This document shows, in pieces, positions 57,401 through 64,000 of a DNA stretch of 64,000 nt (position 1 is its first letter; the number at the start of each line of letters is the position of its first letter). A program made the translations under genes and the position numbers. Source of the stretch: Eimeria necatrix (lineage: Eukaryota; Apicomplexa; Conoidasida; Eucoccidiorida; Eimeriidae). The stretch spans positions 1 to 64,000 of the forward strand of contig NW_013655336.1 of the NCBI RefSeq assembly GCF_000499385.1, given 5' to 3'. The notes under the pieces were generated by a model that was not told where the DNA came from, made no database searches, and saw only the letters and a program-made list of their open reading frames with translations.

Positions 57401-60400
57401 TGCACCCAATTAGCAGCAGGGCCTAAGGGGCTCTGCAGCAATAACCCTGCTCTCTAACCCTAGTAAATCTTTTGCCGCAATAATAGCAGGTGCAACAGTA
57501 GCAGTTCTCCAGTCGGGTGTTTGCGTTTTCGTATGCAACAAATGCGCGGGCAACGCCTGCTGCCACTGCCACATACAGTTTGACTTCGATAAAAGGAGAG
57601 AGCATAAAGAACTCTTAACATTATGTAGCACGCTTGCTTGCATATAGGGCGTGTGTAGGACGCGGCATCAACCACAAGTGAAACAGACCTTGGAAAGACG
57701 CAACTTAAATTCAATGTCAAAATAAAAGCAAGAGGTGAAGAGACGCTTAATCTCCGCGGCCACCCATTCCTTGTCTCTGCAAAAAACATAGGAATAGACC
57801 AAACAGAATACTCTAAAATCCCCCACAACAAACGCCAAACGCACGCCGTGAGCATCTTTACTATTTTATCCGACTTTCAGTGTGAGCGGCTGCCAGTTAG
57901 TGTCACCTTGAGGCGCAGAATTCAGGCACAAAATGAATGTCGCCACCGGTCTGCTGTGCAGGAAAGCCGAGAGACTGGAGCTCTAGCGCTAGATTGGGCG
58001 GTGGGCATGCGAAAACGTCAATGCATGCGCATGCTGAGAAACATCTTGTGATGATGGAATTGTAAAAATCTTGCTGCGACAGAGCAAAATGCAGATGCCT
58101 ACTCTCAGTGGATTAACCCTTAGCTGCTCCCATCCACACTATTACGTCTGACTGTTAACCCTCTCATTCCACTTTCTCCTCCTTTACTTCCAGCAAAGAA
58201 TACTAGCGTGCACCTGTCGCAAAATAATGCTGAAGGACACTGACAAGCCTTCTTGCGTAGTCTACGTGTTTTTCCTTCTGAGCCTCTGTGCGTCTATCTA
58301 CGTCTATCTACGTGTCTCTTTTCCACAGCTCTGCAGTTATCTTTTCGTTTCAAATTATCGTTGTCCTCTTTCTTCGCCCGCTTGAATGCCCCTATAAAAA
58401 CACACTTGGTGAATTTCGGTGGCTTTCGCTGGCCCGTTTGATGCTCCAGTAGAATGCTTCAGCCCACCGACCCCTGTGAGGTGTGCACACACTAGCAAAC
58501 GAAAGGAGCGAGTCCGGACTGCCAGCTCACGAGCTGCAAATCTGATGCCCTAAATATTAGAAGCCACTGAACGAATACCAGCAACCAGCAACGGGCCTCA
58601 CCAATGTCTGGCAACGTGCAGTAAAACATCTCCACCATTCCCCCGGCAGACCTCTCAGCTATTAAATCGACCGCCACCTGAAAAGAGCACACAGGGACAC
58701 AGTGCTGCATACTCATACAGAGGATGTCTTAGGTCTTACTGACGACATCGAAGAAACCGCAAGAAAAGAAGCGGTCCAACCCAGCGCGGAGGCACGATGC
58801 CGGGAACAAGTGCGGCTGTTGTACATCAGCGGGTACACATAGCTGCACCTAACAGTGCACTAATTCTATACCAGCAGCGATATGAACTGCTGCCGCTGCC
58901 ACTCTAAAACACCGAAACCTGCAGCACGCCTCCAAAAACAAGGGAATCCGTTGCCACACTATATGCTGCTAGCACATTATATTAGATCACCTTTAACGCG
59001 GCATTTGCTGCTGAGGTTTGAGAGATATTTAGGCAGTTGTTGATTGCCAGAGGGAGCTGCGAGACTGCCCACAGCAGCTGCAAAACCCGACACACACCAC
59101 CCCGCATTATCGTGACGGAAAGTGTACTATTCCAGCTATTAACTCTACAAAAATTAAAGGTGCTCGAGATGCGAATATGCGGATGCTCATCTGCATCTAG
59201 CTTGGAAAACAGTTTAGGCAGAAAGCTCCCCAGCAAAGCTCTCCTGCTTCTTCTATTTAACTCGCTATCTAATATCCCGTCTAGGGGAGTGCAGCAATAA
59301 GCGGAGAACTGGGTGTCCCATACTCTATCTCTATCTTGAGGTCGGAAGAAACAATGCTCTACAGGGATCGGCAGGAAGGGGTCCAACACATCGTCCACGA
59401 TCAGCAGCTGCAGTTCCTGCTGCTGCTCTTGCTGCGTCGGCGACAGGGCTTGCGCGTAGTTGGGAATGAAATATAGTCTATCCGTTACAAGAATCAGACA
59501 CAAATCCACTTGTAGGTATACATCCTGCAACACTTGTCCCAGACCCGCTGCAACTGCTTGAGAAAGGCCCGAAGAAAAACTTGGCGCTGTTGCATCAACA
59601 ACGAAAACTATACATGGACGCATGCTGCTGCTGTTGTTGCTGCATCTGGAGGCGACGTCAAAGGACGGGCTCTCAGAACCCTCTTTGAGTGACGATGCAG
59701 CCTGCGCGCTGCCGTAGCTGCTACGCTGCACTTGCTGGTGCTGGCCCAGTTCGTTGAATTGCTGTTGTAGTCCATGCTGTTCTGTTAGGTTCTGCTGCTG
59801 TTGTCGAAGCTGCTGCTGCCTTGTGGCTTCACTTTCTATGTGCACCAGCTTCAGCAGCTGTGCTTTCCTTGCGCGCTGCAGCTGAGCAAGTTTGGAGGCA
59901 ACGGCAAATGCCTTGGGGGCAACAAAATCGACGGAGCCCTTCCACAGCTCTACTCTGCGATATTTTGAGTACCTGTCCGCCTCAACTGCTGTGCCCCCCA
60001 AGCTACCACCCCCGCGCAAACCACTGCGGTACTGGTCGAGCAAAGTTAGGTAAAACGGGGGTAGCTCGAAAGAGGAACCACAGAGATTGCAGACGCAGTG
60101 AGTGCTGTTGCTTGCCCAAGACATAAAAGGGCTTATGTACGCCATGCAATTACTGCAGCGAACTATCCCTTCGTTGTTTGCTCCCCTTCTTGCGCTGCTG
60201 CTGCTTCGGTTCTCACTAGATGCCGCAGCAGTGCTGTTCCTGCTGCTCCTGCCTCCTTTGTTGATGTCCTCGTCCGATTCTGAGTCTTCTACCTCAAAGT
60301 AGCCCCCAAAAAAATCTGTTTGTGCCTGCAAGCCAGCTCTATCTTGCTCTGCTGGAGCTGCTACTACTCCTTGGCCATAGTATGAAGGCTCCGCTTGGCA

Positions 60401-62682
60401 TCTGCTAATCCTCAAATCTACCAACGGCACTGCCTCTTCAGTGGGAGGCTGTGCAGCAAAAGGAGTTACGACAAGGGCAAATGGCAACCGGGAAAGCTCT
60501 AAGCTGTGGCTAAATGCCGGAACCTGCAGAGGCAACGACGGAAGCAGCTGTGGAGCCAACAACGTAACCCAGGGCACAGGGCTGCTCTTTGTGTTTCAGT
60601 CGGCACCCCACAGTTTTCAGCAGCTCCAGCGACCGCATAGAAAGGAAGCCACTAATAACACACCCACATAGTGCACGGAGAGAAGAAATCGAAATCCAGC
60701 AGCATCATCAGCAGCACCGCCACCAGCAACACAAACACAAACACCAGCCTTCTTCATACCTGGTTGATGGTAGAGCGCATGAATCTGCAACTGCAGCAGC
60801 CCTTGTCGACGGCTGTATAGAACCCGGCTGGAGAAGGAGGAGACGCTCCTGACTTGTCTGTCTCTATTCGCTTGCCGCAGACATTTGTTATTTGTTCTGG
60901 AAGCACGCACACTCATCAGAACACGAGAAAGGAGTTTCCCATGTCATTTGAAGAATAACAAACAACTCTAATGCAGCAAGCCGACAGGCCGGAACTACGA
61001 GCAAACAAGACTGAGGGATGAGAGCAGCAGGCGTGACCTGTAAGCCATTTGAAGAGAGAACTGCCTCATCTGCTCTAAGAGCTCGAGTGGCACATGAACG
61101 AAAAGACAGCAAGAAAAGCAGCAAGAGGAGCAGCAGCAACAATTTGTGCACGGATACTGTGTGATGCACCATTCCATTCTGGGCGAGGTATGTGGGCTGG
61201 GTCTATTCTGTTGTTGATGGGGCGTGCAAGTGGTTGCAGTGGCGGCATGTCTTCTGGAAACGTATCCTGCTGCTGCTGTTGCTGCAGCTGCTGCTGTTGT
61301 GGCTGTGGATTCTGAGTGTTTTCAACTTTCTCCGGAGAGTTCTTTACCCCATTGGACTCCGCACTTGAGGGAAACGATCCCAAGCCCACCCCCATAAGAG
61401 AGGGCAAACGCCTCTCCAGTTGTGGGGGTTGAGGCCTACTCCCGTGTGACCCGTCGTATTGCTGCTGCGCTGCGTTTTCGGATATCTGTGAGGGAAACGG
61501 GCGAGCAGACCCGGGAAGCGGCTCCGGCTGCTGGGGAGCAGCTGGCTCCGCCACTATTTGCTGCTGTTGCTGCGGCTGTAAGTACTGCTGCGACTGCAGC
61601 AGCTTCTGCTGTGGCATTGACTGGCGCTGTGACAACGCCTCTTCTTGGTGTTGGTACCGTTGCTGCACGTGCGACTGTTGCGGCTCAGTTGGGAATGCAC
61701 ATTGTTCTTGTGTGTACTGCACTGGCTCGCAAAGCGCCGAAGGTTGCTGCATCGTCTCTGACGGGGGTTCCTGAGACGCATAAAAGGAAGGCCGCTGCTG
61801 AACAGGCTGCTGCGGTTGCCCCAGCTGCTGTTCCGGCTGGTGCTGCTGCGGTGCCACCGGTTGCTGCAAAAAGGGTCTTCCACTTGTTGCAGTAGCCCCT
61901 GCAACAAAGCTGGAGCTCATGTGCTGCCCTGTGCTTTGGGGAAGTCTCCATGCGCTGGCCTGATAGTTGGCATTAGTGGGTGCAGCAGTAGAAGCAGCAG
62001 GATAGCCATTCAATCGTGATGCGGAGATTTCGGCCGGGTGACCCAATGCACTGGACGCACTTCTCGGCGCGTTTTGTTGTGGCATTGAATACTGCATCTC
62101 GCTCCTACCACCCTGCCCCAACGATGACTGTTGCTGCTTCTGGGGCTGGATATGTCGTTGCAGCTCCGGTTGCTTTTGCTGCTGCGAAAGTGGCTGGGGC
62201 TGAGATGTTAGGTGTCCTTGCGGCTGGTATAGCACCTGCTGCTGTGGTCCAACCTGTTGCAAAGGCCGCTGTGGCTGCTGCACTGGCTGCTGCAGAGGTT
62301 GCTGTATCTGCTGCTGCTGAGTTGGCAGCTGAGGCCGCTGCTGCGCCTGCTGCTGCTGACGTGTTTGTGGCACGTGCTGCTGCCACCGCAGTGGCTGCTG
62401 CGCCTCCTGCTGCTGCCACTGCATTGGCTGCAACTGAGGCTGGTGATGTATCGCTCCAGGCTGTAGGTGCATATCTTGCTGCTGGTACGGGATGCTGGCA
62501 GTGGGGTAAGGCGGATACTGCATCTGTTGCCTTGTCTCTTGCCAGTGCTGTGGCTGGCGCCGTGGGTCTTCCTGAGCATTATCAGTAGCAAGGGAACGTG
62601 GGCCGCTGCGGTGTTGGTATTGCTCCTGCGGATGGCGCTGCTCAAGAGGGGGATTTGGCGGGTCGTTGCTATCCGAGTTCAT
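54467..62682 (-). CDS. SEC24: Protein transport protein SEC24 (COPII cargo adaptor), 16 exons
   Basis: Exons: 62682-61170, 60848-60760, 60523-58991, 58677-58602, 58391-58312, 58073-57907, 57776-57689, 57316-57168, 56994-56874, 56719-56597, 56369-56280, 56035-55868, 55700-55542, 55269-55191, 54992-54911, 54590-54467; 1546 residues, phases consistent. Residues 1-480 are Gln/Pro-rich. Then come IDPAHIPRPE, FMRSTINQVP and LPFALVVTPF. The zinc finger (CSNC...CNLC, about 657-680) is followed by the trunk (RPCIVFVVDAT, LLIVDDVLDPFLPIP), beta-sandwich (ACIDVFACPPP, GGDIHFVPEF), helical (ILPDSLKLLPVYLQALFKHA) and gelsolin-like (SDGVYLCEAGSYMLLYIG) domains. It ends LTHLIEDPLSGDGSYVDFL. SEC24 pairs with SEC23 and selects cargo at ER exit sites. 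It is longer than typical SEC24 because of Gln/Ser inserts around the zinc finger and in the trunk. The exon 5 donor has an in-frame alternative. Confidence 0.95.
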
Positions 62683-64000
62683 CTTGTTTCTCCGCCGTTT
62701 TCTGTTGCGGCCAATTCTGCTGCTGCAGTGTCACGAGCCGCTGTTTCGGTGGATGCCCGGAGGCCCTGAAAAGCCTGCCAAGCAGCTGCACACATCTGAC
62801 TGGTATCCCAGATGATGCCAGGGTGGCCCCGATGCTGCCAGGGCGGGGCCTGGCTGACGTTAAGTTGCGGCAGACTACTGAAGCCCTAGCGGCTAAGAGT
62901 AGCCTCTACCACGCTGCCTCTGCCAAGTCGGCAGACGCTGGTACAAAAGTTCTAGTGCGGTGCTTCTGCTCGCGACCAACAGAAGCAGCAGTAGGAGGGT
63001 GCCTGCTGCTTGCGGTGAAAAGAGCGGCAGCAGCGCGCAGCAGTAGGGGAGGCGGGAGCAGCACGGGTCCCGGACACTTTCCAATGAGAGAACAAGAATC
63101 GGTGCTGTCCTGCAAGGAGAACAAGGCGCCGTCGGCACAGTGAAGCTGCCTAGAAAATCTGGGGCTGTTGGGTCCTTGATGTTGTAGTCCCTGGACACCA
63201 CAAAGCTCTGCGAGGGGCCCCTCAGCCATCAAGCTCTAGAGCAACCTATTTACAACCCAAGAAGAAACGGCATGGAAGTTTATGTGCCACCAAAGGCAAG
63301 CTCTACTGCCCAGAAGGCAAATGTTACTAAGGGGGCAGCAACAGCTGCAATACCAGCCGCTGGTGCTACCGCTCCTCTGTCGCAACTGCAGCCGCATGCC
63401 AAGCAAGCAGCTCCTTGACCACCCAGTCGGTTTCTGTTTATATCCTCTAATCACCTTGACTAAAATGATATTTCAACGCCCCACAAGACATCCTGCGGCA
63501 GGGGACTCCTTGCAGCAGTCTCGGCAGACAAGCGGGGGCATGCATGGATGACTGCGTGACTGTATTCAAGAGACAGGCAGGGGTCCCCTTGTAGCCCTAG
63601 CGTGCGAAGTAGTTGATTAAATAGCAGCGATTATGACGGACTAATTTTTGGACGCCATCGTTTGCATTGTTGTCATCCTCTAAAGCAGCATTGGTAATGC
63701 ATCCTGTAGGGGTTCTCATAGGTGTCGGATTCGACTTTGGAAGCGGCGCCTTGTTGAGGGGATTCTGAGGCTTCAGTTGATATCGTCGTGTTTCTATATA
63801 CTATTTCCGGGAGATATCCGATCTTTTTTTGTCATACTGTGGCTTGATTGCTTTAGGGTTACGTAGTGTAGCATATACAGTGAGAGACGCTGGACGCTTG
63901 TTTCCGGTCTCACCTAATATGTCCCCTCTAGACGAGCGCTGTTGCCCGAGGGTCTTCAGTAGTACAGAATAGTTTCAAAAACCCTGTTACTTTAGATGTG
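62683..64000. other. Upstream region of SEC24 to window edge
   Basis: A 1.3-kb stretch. The first 800 bp is CAG/CTG-rich, with open frames that read as Ala, Leu or Gln runs and are most likely triplet shadows. The rest shows no gene, RNA or repeat I can support. Confidence 0.4.

Noticed and set aside
60524..60600. Longer N-terminal extension of SEC24 exon 3
   Set aside because: The frame is open upstream, but a strong acceptor (CCTCTGCAG) at 60524 puts VPAFSHS directly after STINQ, as in the family, and in phase with exon 2.
62016..62588. Long plus-strand Ala-rich frame
   Set aside because: It is the complement of the CAG-rich first exon of SEC24. Triplet repeats leave all frames open, and this one has no start context or domain.
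1..64000. CRISPR arrays, bacterial operons, riboswitches, rRNA
   Set aside because: None seen. Genes have introns, are widely spaced and lack bacterial signals; repeats are triplet or single tandem duplications only.

Overview
The window is nuclear DNA of a eukaryote with many short GT-AG introns. It most likely comes from a coccidian apicomplexan of the Eimeria/Cyclospora type. The grounds are abundant CAG/CTG triplets encoding poly-Gln inside ordinary housekeeping proteins, many small exons, and relics of Ty3/gypsy (chromovirus-like) retroelements, which are known from Eimeria. The genus is an inference; no species marker was seen. All gene models were assembled by hand from reading frame, splice-site match, intron phase and family motifs. 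No search was run.

Layout, left to right. 1-5658 (minus) holds the 5' part of a giant coiled-coil protein that runs off the left edge. 6755-7423 (plus) holds a very small Dpy-30-motif gene. 10996-12120 (plus) is an intronless nucleotide-sugar-transporter-like membrane protein. 13132-15278 (minus) is a three-exon metallophosphoesterase. 15.3-21.6 kb is gene-poor and carries a dead retroelement protease. 21622-29964 (minus) is SEC31 in 18 exons. 31358-31893 is a reverse-transcriptase relic. 31981-34451 (minus) is a UBA-PUB protein in 7 exons. 35524-36987 (plus) and 38076-38369 (minus) are unrecognised candidate genes. 38640-39316 is an integrase relic. 42480-45874 (plus) is an ArfGAP of the Glo3/ARFGAP2-3 class in 9 exons, preceded by a near-perfect 25-bp hairpin. 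46095-46746 is another weak candidate. 48787-49008 (minus) carries two identical tRNA-Ala(CGC) genes in tandem. 49708-53715 (plus) is an M18 aspartyl aminopeptidase in 11 exons. 54467-62682 (minus) is SEC24 in 16 exons. The last 1.3 kb shows nothing I can name.

Functionally the window is rich in early secretory pathway genes. SEC24 (COPII cargo adaptor) and SEC31 (COPII outer cage) lie about 24 kb apart on the same strand, with a Glo3-type ArfGAP (COPI coat cycle) between them and a predicted nucleotide-sugar carrier further left. I see no sign that they are co-transcribed, since each has its own introns and long spacers. The UBA-PUB protein suggests a p97/CDC48 link, and the M18 peptidase is a cytosolic housekeeping enzyme.

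The points most worth checking are: a conserved M18 exon junction with GA where GT is expected; three separated pieces of decayed Ty3/gypsy pol on the plus strand; the tRNA pair without an intervening Pol III stop; the 42.2-kb hairpin; and the Dpy-30 mini-gene.
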